A stretch of 64,000 nt of DNA from Paenibacillus illinoisensis NBRC 15959 (GCF_004000925.1 NZ_BIME01000005.1:1-64000); one strand, 5' to 3'; positions 1 through 8,896 are shown, numbered from the stretch's first letter. A program made the numbers and translations. The notes: generated from the letters alone by a model not told the origin.

Positions 1-976
<976 letters not shown>

Positions 977-994
977 TTATCTGCCAGACTTTTC

Positions 995-1342
995 TTAACT
1001 GTTTTTTTCGTGATCTACTACACGATGTGCATCAACCAATTGTCCGGAGGCTTGTTTGCCCCACACTGAGATCCCTACTTGCTCTGCACCTTCCGTGCTT
1101 GTTTCAAAAACAAACTCATAAGCATCTAAATCCGCAAAATAATTCCTGGTCACTGCTTCGTTAGGGGCGATACTGATTACTTCACTCACATACAGTGTTC
1201 TTGTTGTGCTAAGCACATACCCTTGGACAGATACAGTTAGAGAGTCCGCAGCACGACTTACCAATCTAATCGTAACCTGTTGTGTCGGTCTAACCCCGGA
1301 AACGGGATTGTTTTCTATCGGCCCAGTTGATAAAATAGCCAT
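995..1342 (-). CDS. Short paralog of the collagen-protein head domain
   Basis: This 115-residue protein ([20 protein letters not shown]...) aligns along its whole length with the head of the collagen-like protein downstream: shared [14 protein letters not shown], a VQGYxx segment, LYVSE, IAPNE/QxVT, NYFADxDAxEF, WGK and LVxAHR blocks. It has no collagen tail. I chose ATG 1342 rather than 1351 because GGTGGG lies 9 bp upstream of 1342 but directly abuts 1351, and because [12 protein letters not shown] then matches the paralog start. It is predicted to be beta-rich and soluble. Tandem placement suggests the two are made together, perhaps as a cap or anchor partner. The function is not known to me. 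Confidence 0.75.
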   Translation of the reverse strand: MAILSTGPIENNPVSGVRPTQQVTIRLVSRAADSLTVSVQGYVLSTTRTLYVSEVISIAPNEAVTRNYFADLDAYEFVFETSTEGAEQVGISVWGKQASGQLVDAHRVVDHEKNS

Positions 1343-1551
1343 TTTTCCCATCCCACCTTCTATGACCTCATACTCTAGCGGTAATTTTCATTAAGCTAAA
1401 TACAGTAATATTCAGGCACTAAACAAGCGGTGTGGATTAAACACAGGGTCAGTTCATCCATTATCAATCTTCCTTAAGCTAATAAGCAGAATAGCTGCAT
1501 TATGTGTTAGTCTAAATATTGGTAAAATTGATTTAACGGAGGTCATCAGAA

Positions 1552-1695
1552 TTGTCCATGATCTTTCCTGACATCGTTACAGATCGGTTGAAGCTGGTTG
1601 TTCTTACCCTAGATGATGCTGATTCCGTATTTAGGCATTTTTCAAGTGAGGATGTTACCAGATTTAGCGAGGGAATATTGGGGATCGGTAGGTAA
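1552..1695 (+). pseudogene. N-terminal remnant of a GNAT acetyltransferase
   Basis: A GGAGG followed 9 bp later by TTG opens a 47-codon frame reading MIFPDIVTDRLKLV, then LTLDDADSVFRHFS and VTRF. This is the characteristic start of RimJ/YjcK-type GNAT N-acetyltransferases. The frame stops at 1695 before any acetyl-CoA binding motif, and the following 45 bp lead straight into the Nudix gene, so the rest of the gene is deleted. The intact start signal suggests a recent loss. It could alternatively encode a short peptide, but the family resemblance makes a remnant more likely. Confidence 0.6.
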
Positions 1696-1741
1696 GTTCG
1701 ATGATGGTAGATTGATTTTCTAATTATGGAGGTTTTTCAGC

Positions 1742-2206
1742 GTGACTCAAAACGGGATTGTCTTGGTTGTAAGTGTTTCGATAATACATGAAGATAAGCT
1801 GCTTATGATTAAGGAAAACAAAGCAACGGTTAGGAATACGTGGAACTTCCCGTCAGGGAGAATCGAATATCATGAAGATATTCTAGAGGCGGCACGTCGA
1901 GAAGCAAAGGAAGAAACCGGGTACGATGTTAGACTTACAGCCACTACAGGCATTTACAATTTCATGAGTAGTACCAATCATCAGGTTATTTTATTTCATT
2001 TTATTGGTGAAATCATCGGTGGTTCTCTTCAGTTAGATAAAGCGGAGATCATTGATTCGAAATGGATAGCACCTGCGGATTTGTTGATCCCAGATTTTCT
2101 GGAGCTTCGCGATCAAGAGGTCATACAACGGATCACCCAAAATTTGATCTCTCAAAAGGAATACTCGTTAACCTTATTCAACAGCTCTCTGGAGAACATG
2201 GTTTAA
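1742..2206 (+). CDS. Nudix hydrolase
   Basis: A 154-residue single-domain Nudix protein. The Nudix box is intact at about residues 40-62: G-x5-E-x7-REAKEETG, which supplies the metal-binding glutamates for cleaving nucleoside diphosphate-X bonds. The GTG start at 1742 has GGAGG 9 bp upstream. The substrate cannot be told from sequence; size and layout fit small NUDIX housecleaning or MutT-like enzymes. It lies 34 bp before the WYL regulator on the same strand and shares its low GC content, so the two may be co-transcribed. Confidence 0.88.
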   Translation: MTQNGIVLVVSVSIIHEDKLLMIKENKATVRNTWNFPSGRIEYHEDILEAARREAKEETGYDVRLTATTGIYNFMSSTNHQVILFHFIGEIIGGSLQLDKAEIIDSKWIAPADLLIPDFLELRDQEVIQRITQNLISQKEYSLTLFNSSLENMV

Positions 2207-2240
2207 ACTAACAAGAGAATTTATATAGAGGTGGAATTAA

Positions 2241-3203
2241 GTGCCTAAAATAGACAACATGCTAGCCATTCTATGGATGCTTCGATCAGGTGAAAAGATT
2301 ACAGCAAAACAAATCTCAGAAAAGTTAGAGATGAACATAAGGACTGTGTATCGTTATATCGATACAATTTCAACAAGTGGCGTACCTATCATTTCAGAAC
2401 CAGGACATAACGGTGGATACACTTTAATGAACAATTTTATTGAGGCACCTCTTTTTTTTGATTTTGAGGAGCAAACTTCACTATTACATGCAGCAGTTTT
2501 TGCAGAAGAAGCCGGATATTATGGAGGTGAAGCATTAAATAGGGCCATTTCAAAACTAAGTAAATACTCAAATCAAGAGCAGGAAACCAAGATAAACCAA
2601 CATTTAACTAGTCTTGAAGTTATAAGTCGATTAAGTTCACTCTCTATGCAGCCTTTTTTGAAGGAGTTGGAGCAGGCCGTAGCTGGCGGGTATTCAGTAA
2701 AAATTCTCCACTATAAAAGTGGCGGAAAGCAAATAAAGGATAGATTGGTTGATCCGTACAGACTTATCTATTGGAATAATAAATGGTATGTGATTGGATT
2801 TTGTCATCTTAGGAGTGATATCCGTAGTTTTAGAGTAGATCGAATTGAAGATCTAATGCTAACCGAAAATAAGTTTGACCAGCCAGAACATTTTTCAGCA
2901 CGTGCCTTTTTTATGAAAAATTTTCTTCCAACTATAGAAGATAAGGAAGAGATTATTTCTTTGGTTATTCATGGGGATAAGAGTGTATTAGCTGATATTT
3001 GCCAACATTGGTTTTTAGGACATTATTTACAAGAGCGGACTTCAAATCAAGCCGTATTTCATTTTGAGAAAGAGTTGATACATACATATGTACCTTATTT
3101 CCTTTTATCGTACGGTAAATCTATTCGAATTGTTGAGCCAATCAGCCTTAAGAAAAGAATGATTGAAGTTTTGTCTGAATTAATACATTTTCATCAAAAC
3201 TGA
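2241..3203 (+). CDS. WYL-domain transcriptional regulator (YafY/DeoR-like)
   Basis: A 320-residue regulator. Residues 1-60 form a winged HTH of HTH_11 type (ITAKQISEKLEMNIRTVYRYIDTI is its core), followed around residues 140-230 by a WYL domain (YRLIYWNNKWYVIGFC, then RSFRVDRIEDL) and a C-terminal WCX-type extension. WYL domains bind nucleic-acid or small-molecule ligands and control the activity of the attached HTH. The start is GTG 2241 behind AGAGGTGGAA. The next gene, a DJ-1/PfpI protein, is a plausible target because WYL regulators of this class often sit next to the gene they control. AT-rich codon use matches its neighbours. Confidence 0.88.
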   Translation: MPKIDNMLAILWMLRSGEKITAKQISEKLEMNIRTVYRYIDTISTSGVPIISEPGHNGGYTLMNNFIEAPLFFDFEEQTSLLHAAVFAEEAGYYGGEALNRAISKLSKYSNQEQETKINQHLTSLEVISRLSSLSMQPFLKELEQAVAGGYSVKILHYKSGGKQIKDRLVDPYRLIYWNNKWYVIGFCHLRSDIRSFRVDRIEDLMLTENKFDQPEHFSARAFFMKNFLPTIEDKEEIISLVIHGDKSVLADICQHWFLGHYLQERTSNQAVFHFEKELIHTYVPYFLLSYGKSIRIVEPISLKKRMIEVLSELIHFHQN

Positions 3204-3237
3204 TGACTTCCCTGACGCTAGTTGTCAGTGAAGTCAT
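3203..3237 (+). promoter_or_regulatory. Hairpin between regulator and DJ-1/PfpI gene
   Basis: ATGACTTC-c-CTGAC, a 7-nt loop, then GTCAG-t-GAAGTCAT forms a 13-bp stem with one mismatch. It begins at the stop codon of the WYL regulator. No T-tract follows, so it is more likely an mRNA stabilising or processing hairpin, or an operator-like dyad, than a Rho-independent terminator. Confidence 0.55.
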
Positions 3238-3278
3238 GTTACAGTGGGCTATATCAATTGGGATTGGAGTGTTATTGG

Positions 3279-3914
3279 ATGCAAACCAAAAAAGTTTTTC
3301 TATATGTATTTAATACGATGTCGGACTGGGAATATGGATATTTAGTTGCTGAACTAAACACGGGAAGATATTTCAAAAAAGATGTAGTACCTTTAAAAGT
3401 AATTACAGTAGGAGCTAATAAAGAAATGATTACTACAATGGGAGGACTGAGCATAAAACCAGAGATATCCCTTGAAGAATGTACTCTTGAGAGTGGAGAT
3501 CTTTTAATTTTGCCAGGAGGGACTATCTGGAATGAAGAAATTCATCAACCTATCTTGGAAAGAATTGGCCAAGCTTTAGAGCTTGGCACTATTGTTGCTG
3601 CAATTTGTGGTGCAACTGAGGCCCTTGCGAATAGGGGATACTTAGACACTAGAAAGCATACAAGTAATAATTTGGAATACACTAAAATGGTATGTCCTAA
3701 TTATAAAGGAGAAAAGTTCTATGAGATGGGATCTGCGGCGGTATCTGATACGAATCTAGTTACTGCATCAGGAATAGCTCCTCTGGAATTTGCGATGGAA
3801 GTACTGAAAAAATTAGATGTATTTGCACCAGATACATTACATTCATGGTATAACCTAAATAAGACTCATAAACCTGAATACTTCTTCCAGTTAATGAACT
3901 CAATAAATAGCTGA
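3279..3914 (+). CDS. DJ-1/PfpI family protein (class I amidotransferase-like)
   Basis: A 211-residue protein from ATG 3279, chosen because TGGAG lies about 9 bp upstream; an upstream in-frame TTG at 3222 falls inside a hairpin and has no ribosome site. The fold signature is clear: MQTKKVFLYVFNTMSDWEYG at the start, DLLILPGGTIWN near residue 80, and the nucleophile elbow with cysteine in VAAICGATEALA near residue 110. Members act as glyoxalases/deglycases, chaperones or proteases; YdeA-like proteins in Bacillus are similar in size. It follows a WYL regulator and may be its target. GC content is low. Confidence 0.85.
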   Translation: MQTKKVFLYVFNTMSDWEYGYLVAELNTGRYFKKDVVPLKVITVGANKEMITTMGGLSIKPEISLEECTLESGDLLILPGGTIWNEEIHQPILERIGQALELGTIVAAICGATEALANRGYLDTRKHTSNNLEYTKMVCPNYKGEKFYEMGSAAVSDTNLVTASGIAPLEFAMEVLKKLDVFAPDTLHSWYNLNKTHKPEYFFQLMNSINS

Positions 3915-4180
3915 GCTAAAAAATCAACTTAGCAGTTTTATATTCGTTCAAATAAAAACAATGAAGTTCTACCGTAGATTACTCACACTGCATCGTTACT
4001 CCTTTATTACCACTGTGGAAAGAGAGAGTTAAGATCAGGGAAAACGTTAGTTCAATGTTATACAAAAGCAGCTGATCAATGTGAATCGGCTGCTTTTATT
4101 CAGCTAATGGGCAGGGAAGTAAAAAACATTTCTACGAATTTGATTCTTTGAGAATATCGAGAACAAGTTAAAAATAATTA
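3915..4180. other. AT-rich intergenic region
   Basis: No gene is supported here. It holds the terminator at 4064-4097 and otherwise AT-rich sequence up to the promoter at 4181. Confidence 0.6.
4064..4097 (+). terminator. Rho-independent terminator
   Basis: AAAAGCAGC pairs with GCTGCTTTT around an inner GAT/ATC pairing. It is placed after the DJ-1/PfpI unit and works in either orientation by its A/T flanks. Confidence 0.7.
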
Positions 4181-4209
4181 TTGACCGTTTGTTCTGGAAT
4201 TGGTATACT
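4181..4209 (+). promoter_or_regulatory. Sigma-A promoter with TetR-type operator (luciferase-like gene)
   Basis: TTGACC at 4181, 17-bp spacer, TATACT at 4204. The -35 is embedded in TTGACCGTTTGTTCTG (4181-4196), a copy of the 16-bp motif found before each gene of this regulon. Confidence 0.75.
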
Positions 4210-4335
4210 CAATTCACAAAGAGGGCATCAATACATGATTAATGAGAGCATCATAACACCAAAGATACGTGTAATCATTTATTTTTTTGTTCTTTTCAGA
4301 CTGAATGGTCAAATTATAATGGAGGTTGAATTGAA

Positions 4336-5349
4336 ATGTCTAAATTTATACCTAAACTTTCTGTGCTAGATCTGGCTCCGATATTGGCTGGAGGATCAGC
4401 CCAGGATGCTTACGGACGAACGTTGGATCTCGCTCGTCACGCTGAGAAGCTGGGCTACCATCGGTTCTGGCTCGCTGAGCACCATAACATGCCGGGAATT
4501 GCGAGTTCGGCTACTTCGCTCCTTATTGGGCATGTCGCAAACGGTACCGAGAAGATCCGAGTGGGGTCCGGCGGGGTAATGCTGCCCAATCACGCGCCGC
4601 TTGTCGTAGCGGAACAGTTCGGAACATTGGAATCTTTGTTCCCGGGACGCATTGATTTGGGCTTAGGTAGAGCCTCTGGCACGGATATGCGGACAACTCA
4701 AGCGCTGCGGAGAACATTAGGAGCTAACGGAGCGGAATTTCCGGAGCTGCTGGACGAGTTGCGTACTTATCTGGATGCCGCATACCATCCGAATCATTCA
4801 GGTGTACGTGCAGTTCCTGGTGAAGGGCTGAACATTCCGATATGGCTGCTGGGTTCAAGCGATGTCAGCGCACAGTTGGCAGGACGCCTCGGCTTGCCGT
4901 TCGCATTCGCAAGCCATTTTGCCCCAGATGGATTGCATAAAGCGCTGAATGCGTATCGTAATTCCTTCATTCCATCAAAAACATTGGCAGATCCCTATGT
5001 CATGATAGGATTGACCGTCATGGCAGCTGACAACGTAGATGAAGCACGCTACCTTGCTACTTCAGAAGCGCAGCAGGTCTTAAGCCTACTGCGCGGTCGA
5101 CCGGATAAACTCCAGCCACCGGTAGAAAATATGGATGCATTATGGCAACCCCATGAGAAGGCGCTTATTTCCAAACAACTGGACTTCGGTATTATTGGTA
5201 ATCAGACGACCATTCGAGAGAAGCTGCCTGCTATTTATGAAGCAACAGAAGCGGACGAATTCATTATCACGAGCCACATTTACGATCATCAGGCTCGTAT
5301 GCGATCATTTGAGATAGTGGCTGAAACAGTGAAGGAAATCTGGTCATAA
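4336..5349 (+). CDS. LLM-class flavin-dependent monooxygenase (MsnO8-like)
   Basis: A 337-residue bacterial luciferase-like TIM barrel. [17 protein letters not shown] at the start, [17 protein letters not shown] near residue 42, and [20 protein letters not shown] near residue 78 are hallmarks of the MsnO8-type subgroup. Such enzymes use FMNH2 and oxygen to oxidise organic substrates. GGAGG sits 10 bp before ATG 4336. It is the first gene of a TetR-motif regulon with two PhzB-like proteins and an exporter, which suggests modification or detoxification of a small aromatic or polyketide-like molecule. The substrate is unknown. Confidence 0.88.
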   Translation: MSKFIPKLSVLDLAPILAGGSAQDAYGRTLDLARHAEKLGYHRFWLAEHHNMPGIASSATSLLIGHVANGTEKIRVGSGGVMLPNHAPLVVAEQFGTLESLFPGRIDLGLGRASGTDMRTTQALRRTLGANGAEFPELLDELRTYLDAAYHPNHSGVRAVPGEGLNIPIWLLGSSDVSAQLAGRLGLPFAFASHFAPDGLHKALNAYRNSFIPSKTLADPYVMIGLTVMAADNVDEARYLATSEAQQVLSLLRGRPDKLQPPVENMDALWQPHEKALISKQLDFGIIGNQTTIREKLPAIYEATEADEFIITSHIYDHQARMRSFEIVAETVKEIWS

Positions 5350-5368
5350 AAAAGAACGAAAATAATTA

Positions 5369-5397
5369 TTGACCAATCGTTCCGGTAATGATATGAT
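5369..5397 (+). promoter_or_regulatory. Sigma-A promoter with TetR-type operator (first PhzB-like gene)
   Basis: TTGACC at 5369, 17-bp spacer, TATGAT at 5392. TTGACCAATCGTTCCG (5369-5384) is a motif copy covering the -35. Confidence 0.75.
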
Positions 5398-5402
5398 AAT
5401 TC

Positions 5403-5418
5403 TAGATCAAATGGTCAA
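5403..5418 (-). promoter_or_regulatory. Second TetR-type operator copy
   Basis: TAGATCAAATGGTCAA, identical over all 16 bases to 7231-7246 and the reverse complement of the motif at the other promoters. It lies just downstream of the -10 of the preceding promoter, a good roadblock position. Confidence 0.65.
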
Positions 5419-5443
5419 CAATGAAAGGAGGTCGTAATCGAAG

Positions 5444-5893
5444 ATGATTCGAGAAGCAAGTTTGACGCAGGAAGGTATTCGGGAAAGAGCGCAAGACACA
5501 TTTCGCAACTATCTGAAGCATATCGCTAGCGGCAATATAAAGGCTTGGGTAGAGTTGTGGCAGGAAGATGGCATTTTCGAATTTCCTTACGGTCCAGAAA
5601 GATCTCAGGAAAAGAAGATCGGCAAATCTGAGTTGTATGACTACATGAAGGATTTCCCGAAGCGATTTGACGTGAATTTTACTGAGCTGGTTTTTCATCC
5701 GATGACTGATCCGGAGCTTGTGATTGCGGAGTTCAAGGCAGTTGGATGGCATAGGGAGACAGGCAGTCCACATAACCAGACGTACATTAGCGTCGTGGAG
5801 ACCAAAGACGGCTTCATTAAGCACTATCGGGATTTTTGGTTCAACTTTAGTTCACCGCTCCTAAAGCCTGCGATTCGCCTTAGAGAAGTTTAA
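5444..5893 (+). CDS. PhzA/PhzB-like (SnoaL/NTF2 fold) protein, copy 1
   Basis: A 149-residue NTF2-fold protein with the PhzA/PhzB pattern: RERAQDTFRNYLKHI, GNIKAWVELWQEDGIFEFPYG, LYDYMKDFPKRF, QTYISVVETKDG, KHYRDFWF. PhzA and PhzB are dimeric cone-shaped proteins that assist condensation in phenazine synthesis, and relatives are ketosteroid-isomerase-like enzymes. There is no phenazine cluster here, so the role is uncertain. GGAGG precedes ATG 5444 (spacing about 13 bp). It is a close paralog of the next gene. Confidence 0.82.
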   Translation: MIREASLTQEGIRERAQDTFRNYLKHIASGNIKAWVELWQEDGIFEFPYGPERSQEKKIGKSELYDYMKDFPKRFDVNFTELVFHPMTDPELVIAEFKAVGWHRETGSPHNQTYISVVETKDGFIKHYRDFWFNFSSPLLKPAIRLREV

Positions 5894-5990
5894 GAAAATG
5901 AATAGGTAACCAATCGTTTTAAATGATTTTATCTAGAGTCGGATGTGCTGAAGCTTTAGAGTAGTAGAGACTATTTTTTTAAAGATTTTG

Positions 5991-6004
5991 GACTGAACGA
6001 TCTA
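5991..6004 (+). promoter_or_regulatory. Partial TetR-type operator before second PhzB-like gene
   Basis: GACTGAACGATCTA is identical to 14 bases of the motif at 6552-6567, preceded by TTG with one extra G. No well-spaced -35/-10 pair is evident, so this gene may be read partly from the upstream promoter. Confidence 0.5.
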
Positions 6005-6037
6005 TTTTTAAAACCAATTAACTGGAGGAATATAACC

Positions 6038-6499
6038 ATGACAAACCAAATGATGACGCAAGAAGTAGAAATTGTACGTGAAAGAGCACAGCAAGCCTTC
6101 CGCAACCACCTGAAGCACCTGTCCGGTGGAGACATTAAGGCATGGGTTGATCTGTGGGAAGAGAACGGCGTGCTGGAGTTCCCGTATGGACCTGCCGGAT
6201 TCCCGGATCGCAAGGAAGGCAAAGCGGAGCTGTACGACTACATGCAGAACTTCCCGAAACATTTTGAGGTCGAATTTACGGATCTTCAGTTCCATTTGAC
6301 GATTGATCCCGAGCTGGTCGTCGCAGAATTTAAGTCGTCCGGCAAGCACCGGGAAACAGGCAACCCGTACAACCAGACCTATATCAGCGTCGTAGAGACC
6401 AAAAATGGGCTGATTACGCGCTACCGGGATTTCTGGAATCCGCTTGTGGCCATTGAGTCGGTCGGCAGCGTGAATGATGCCGTACGTTTTTCGGAGTAA
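6038..6499 (+). CDS. PhzA/PhzB-like (SnoaL/NTF2 fold) protein, copy 2
   Basis: A 153-residue paralog of the preceding gene and closer to the family consensus: RERAQQAFRNHLKHLSGGD, WVDLWEENGVLEFPYG, LYDYMQNFPKHFEVEF, PYNQTYISVVETKNG, RYRDFWNPLVA. The start ATG 6038 follows AACTGGAGGAATATAACC. Its higher GC than copy 1 suggests the two were not duplicated recently, or that one was imported. The likely role is an isomerase or binding protein acting with the flavin monooxygenase of the same regulon, which is inference from context. Confidence 0.85.
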   Translation: MTNQMMTQEVEIVRERAQQAFRNHLKHLSGGDIKAWVDLWEENGVLEFPYGPAGFPDRKEGKAELYDYMQNFPKHFEVEFTDLQFHLTIDPELVVAEFKSSGKHRETGNPYNQTYISVVETKNGLITRYRDFWNPLVAIESVGSVNDAVRFSE

Positions 6500-6551
6500 C
6501 CTAAGGCAGGGCGGCAGGAGGTCTTTCCTGGAAACCACCATTTGCCTCATC

Positions 6552-6580
6552 TTGACTGAACGATCTAATATCGTTAGCAT
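6552..6580 (+). promoter_or_regulatory. Autoregulated promoter of the TetR gene
   Basis: TTGACT at 6552, 17-bp spacer, TAGCAT at 6575. TTGACTGAACGATCTA (6552-6567) is a motif copy overlapping the -35, consistent with autorepression. Confidence 0.65.
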
Positions 6581-6606
6581 AGAGGAGGAGAAAGGAGGCT
6601 TTCCAT

Positions 6607-7194
6607 TTGGCTAGAAGCAAAGAATTTGATACGAATCTCGTGCTGCATAAGGCAATGGAGGTGTTTGGACATTATGGTTATGAAGGCACCTCCATGCACC
6701 TTCTGCTTGATGGGCTAGGTATTGCACGTCAAAGCTTGTACGATACGTATGGTACGAAGCGGGATCTGTTTTTGAAGGCAACGAAACATTACGTGGACGA
6801 GAAGTCCTCTGCAGTTGTCGCATATTTGGCAGAGACGACACCAGTGAAGCAAGCGATCACGGATATATTCAACGTCATTGGAGACACATTAAGAGATGAG
6901 CAGCGCCGCAAGGAGTGCTTTATTCTCTATAGTGCGATTGACCAAGTGCCGCATGATCCAGAGATTGCTGAACTTTTCGAACAGGACAAAATTCGACTGG
7001 AAGAGGCTTTGTACGACGCGTTGATACGCGGCCAGCAGCAGGGAGAGTTCAGTCCGAATCAGGATATGCGTGCCATGGCACGGTACTTGTACCATTCACG
7101 ATATGGGCTAACGCAAGTCGCAAAATTAACTGACGATCCGCTCGTCATTGAGCAGATCACAACCATTACACTTTCGGTATTGGAACAAGGATGA
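6607..7194 (+). CDS. TetR/AcrR family repressor
   Basis: A 195-residue TetR-family regulator. The N-terminal HTH is typical: ALxVFGHYGYEGTSM, LLDGLGIARQSLYDTYGTKRDLF, followed by an all-helical ligand domain. TTG 6607 is the start, with AAAGGAGG 8 bp upstream. It sits between the PhzB-like genes and the exporter, and the same 16-bp motif lies at its own promoter and at those neighbours, so it most likely represses the whole group until a toxic or signalling compound binds. Confidence 0.9.
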   Translation: MARSKEFDTNLVLHKAMEVFGHYGYEGTSMHLLLDGLGIARQSLYDTYGTKRDLFLKATKHYVDEKSSAVVAYLAETTPVKQAITDIFNVIGDTLRDEQRRKECFILYSAIDQVPHDPEIAELFEQDKIRLEEALYDALIRGQQQGEFSPNQDMRAMARYLYHSRYGLTQVAKLTDDPLVIEQITTITLSVLEQG

Positions 7195-7222
7195 AGCGTC
7201 ATACGGTGCTTCATTCCTTTTT
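7189..7222 (+). terminator. Rho-independent terminator after TetR gene
   Basis: GGATGAAGC pairs with GCTTCATTCC across a 10-nt loop and is followed by TTTTT. The stem includes the stop codon. Confidence 0.65.
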
Positions 7223-7230
7223 CCTCAAAA

Positions 7231-7246
7231 TAGATCAAATGGTCAA
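7231..7246 (-). promoter_or_regulatory. TetR-type operator before the exporter gene
   Basis: TAGATCAAATGGTCAA, identical to 5403-5418. It lies about 50 bp before the exporter start. Confidence 0.65.
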
Positions 7247-7260
7247 AAATTATTATAGGT

Positions 7261-7278
7261 TGCAGACCGTTGTCTGCA
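7261..7278. promoter_or_regulatory. Perfect inverted repeat before the exporter gene
   Basis: TGCAGAC-cgtt-GTCTGCA is a perfect 7-bp dyad with a 4-bp centre, 20 bp before ATG 7298. It could be a second operator or an RNA hairpin just upstream of the ribosome site. Confidence 0.5.
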
Positions 7279-7297
7279 AGTGAAAGGAATTAAGAAG

Positions 7298-8722
7298 ATG
7301 AATTCAACGCGATTTAAAGGTTTAGCCTTATTCATTCTAGCCATTTCACAGTTGGTTTTGGCACTGGATTACACGATTATATTTGTAGCCATGCCGTCCT
7401 TAGGTAATGAGCTTGGCTTCTCTGCCAATCACCTCCAGTGGGTGGTTAGTGCATATTCACTCGCATTCGGTGGTTTTTTACTCATCGGAGGAAGACTGTC
7501 GGACCTGATGGGCAGAAGACGCATGTTTATGATTGCTATCGGACTTTTCGGAGTAGGATCGCTGCTTGGCGGACTGGCAGAGTCCCAACTGATGTTGATC
7601 GTAGCCAGAGCCCTGCAAGGTTTGGGTGGAGCATTACTTTCGCCGGCAACGTTATCGCTAATCATGTCTAATTTCGAGGAAGGACCTGAACGAAACCGTG
7701 CCATGGGAATCTGGGCCGCGATGGGCGGAGTGGGGATGTCGCTCGGTTTGCTGCTAGGAGGGGTTCTGACAAGTTATATCGGATGGGAAGCGACCTTCCT
7801 GGTGAATGTGCCGATCGCACTTCTCGTCGTTATTCTTGCACCTTTTGTTTTGAAAGAAAGCAAGGTGTCCACTACCACTAAACACTATGATGCAGCCGGA
7901 ACGATATCCGTTACTGCAGGTCTGCTACTTGTTGTCTATTATTTAATCCAAGCACCCGTTGAAGGCTGGGTAAGTGCTTCCACATTTCCAGTTGCCTTGA
8001 TTGGGGTGCTGATGTTACTAGCTTTTGTCTTGATCGAGAAACGTACAAAAGAACCGCTGATCTCCTTCCGGATGTTTAGAAATCGTAATCTGACGGGAGC
8101 TGCACTTATCGCATTTCTCTTCTCGGCTTCATTTGGTTCATTATATTATTTCATGACTTTGTATACCCAAGGTGTGCTTGAATTTTCAGCCATTCAATCC
8201 GGATTTAGCTTCTTGCCTTTGACGCTTAGTGCATTTGTTGGGGCTAAGCTGATTAATGGGATGTTAAGCAAGGTGGGTGTAGCCGGTACCATTGCAACGG
8301 GGATGGGACTAGGTATGATCGGATTCCTAATGCTGACGGGGCTATCGGAAACCGGCTCGGCATGGGGAATCATCCCAGGTACAGTCGTTATTGGTATTGG
8401 TCAGGCTTTGGTGTTTACGACGATGTTTATCGCAGGCAGTGCAGGAATTGAGCCGAAAGAGCAGGGCGTTGCTTCGGCATTAATCTCAACGGGTCAGCAA
8501 ATTGGTGGAGCGATCGGACTTGCGGTGATTATGGCTATTATTTCAGCGAGTCTAGGAACAGGTGCGACATTGGAACACATGCTTCCAACTGATTTAAATC
8601 ATGCCATCCACACGGCGTTCTTTATCGCCGCTACCACAACTTTACTAGGCATCGTAGTTGCCTTCCTAGCTTTGAAACAAGCTAAACCGTCGGCCGACAA
8701 CCAAGTGAAAGTAGCTCACTGA
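7298..8722 (+). CDS. MFS multidrug exporter, DHA2 (EmrB/QacA) family
   Basis: A 474-residue polytopic membrane protein, consistent with the 14-helix drug:H+ antiporter layout. Motif C-type and motif A-type sequences are visible: LDYTIIFVAMPSLG in helix 1, GGRLSDLMGRRRMF in the helix 2-3 loop, and a glycine-rich helix 5 (GVGMSLGLLLGGVLT). ATG 7298 is preferred over GTG 7280 because GAAAGGA lies 9 bp upstream. It is probably the export arm of the TetR-controlled regulon, pumping out the compound that the repressor senses. Confidence 0.9.
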   Translation: MNSTRFKGLALFILAISQLVLALDYTIIFVAMPSLGNELGFSANHLQWVVSAYSLAFGGFLLIGGRLSDLMGRRRMFMIAIGLFGVGSLLGGLAESQLMLIVARALQGLGGALLSPATLSLIMSNFEEGPERNRAMGIWAAMGGVGMSLGLLLGGVLTSYIGWEATFLVNVPIALLVVILAPFVLKESKVSTTTKHYDAAGTISVTAGLLLVVYYLIQAPVEGWVSASTFPVALIGVLMLLAFVLIEKRTKEPLISFRMFRNRNLTGAALIAFLFSASFGSLYYFMTLYTQGVLEFSAIQSGFSFLPLTLSAFVGAKLINGMLSKVGVAGTIATGMGLGMIGFLMLTGLSETGSAWGIIPGTVVIGIGQALVFTTMFIAGSAGIEPKEQGVASALISTGQQIGGAIGLAVIMAIISASLGTGATLEHMLPTDLNHAIHTAFFIAATTTLLGIVVAFLALKQAKPSADNQVKVAH

Positions 8723-8752
8723 TGAACAACACCTCAAGCTATATGGATTTGG

Positions 8753-8799
8753 AAAAAGTAAAAGACAGAGAATCGTTTCTCGGGGTCTTTTGCTTTTTT
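8753..8799 (+). terminator. Rho-independent terminator after exporter
   Basis: AAAAGAC pairs with GTCTTTT, extended inside by GAGAA/TTCTC and outside by AAAAG/CTTTTT, ending in a T-tract. Confidence 0.8.
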
Positions 8800-8896
8800 A
8801 TTTGTAAGTAAGTACTGACATGATTTACCATTCATTAACTTCATGATATGGTAATGGAGGTTTTCCTATAAAAAGGATGTAAGGGAGTGCAGGCAC

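Noticed and set aside
3222..3278. Longer N-terminus of the DJ-1/PfpI protein from TTG 3222
   Set aside because: It lies in a hairpin, has no ribosome site, and the family alignment starts at ATG 3279.
4181..4369. 62-codon frame before the luciferase-like gene
   Set aside because: It begins at the -35 of a good promoter and overlaps the next start; no ribosome site or family resemblance.
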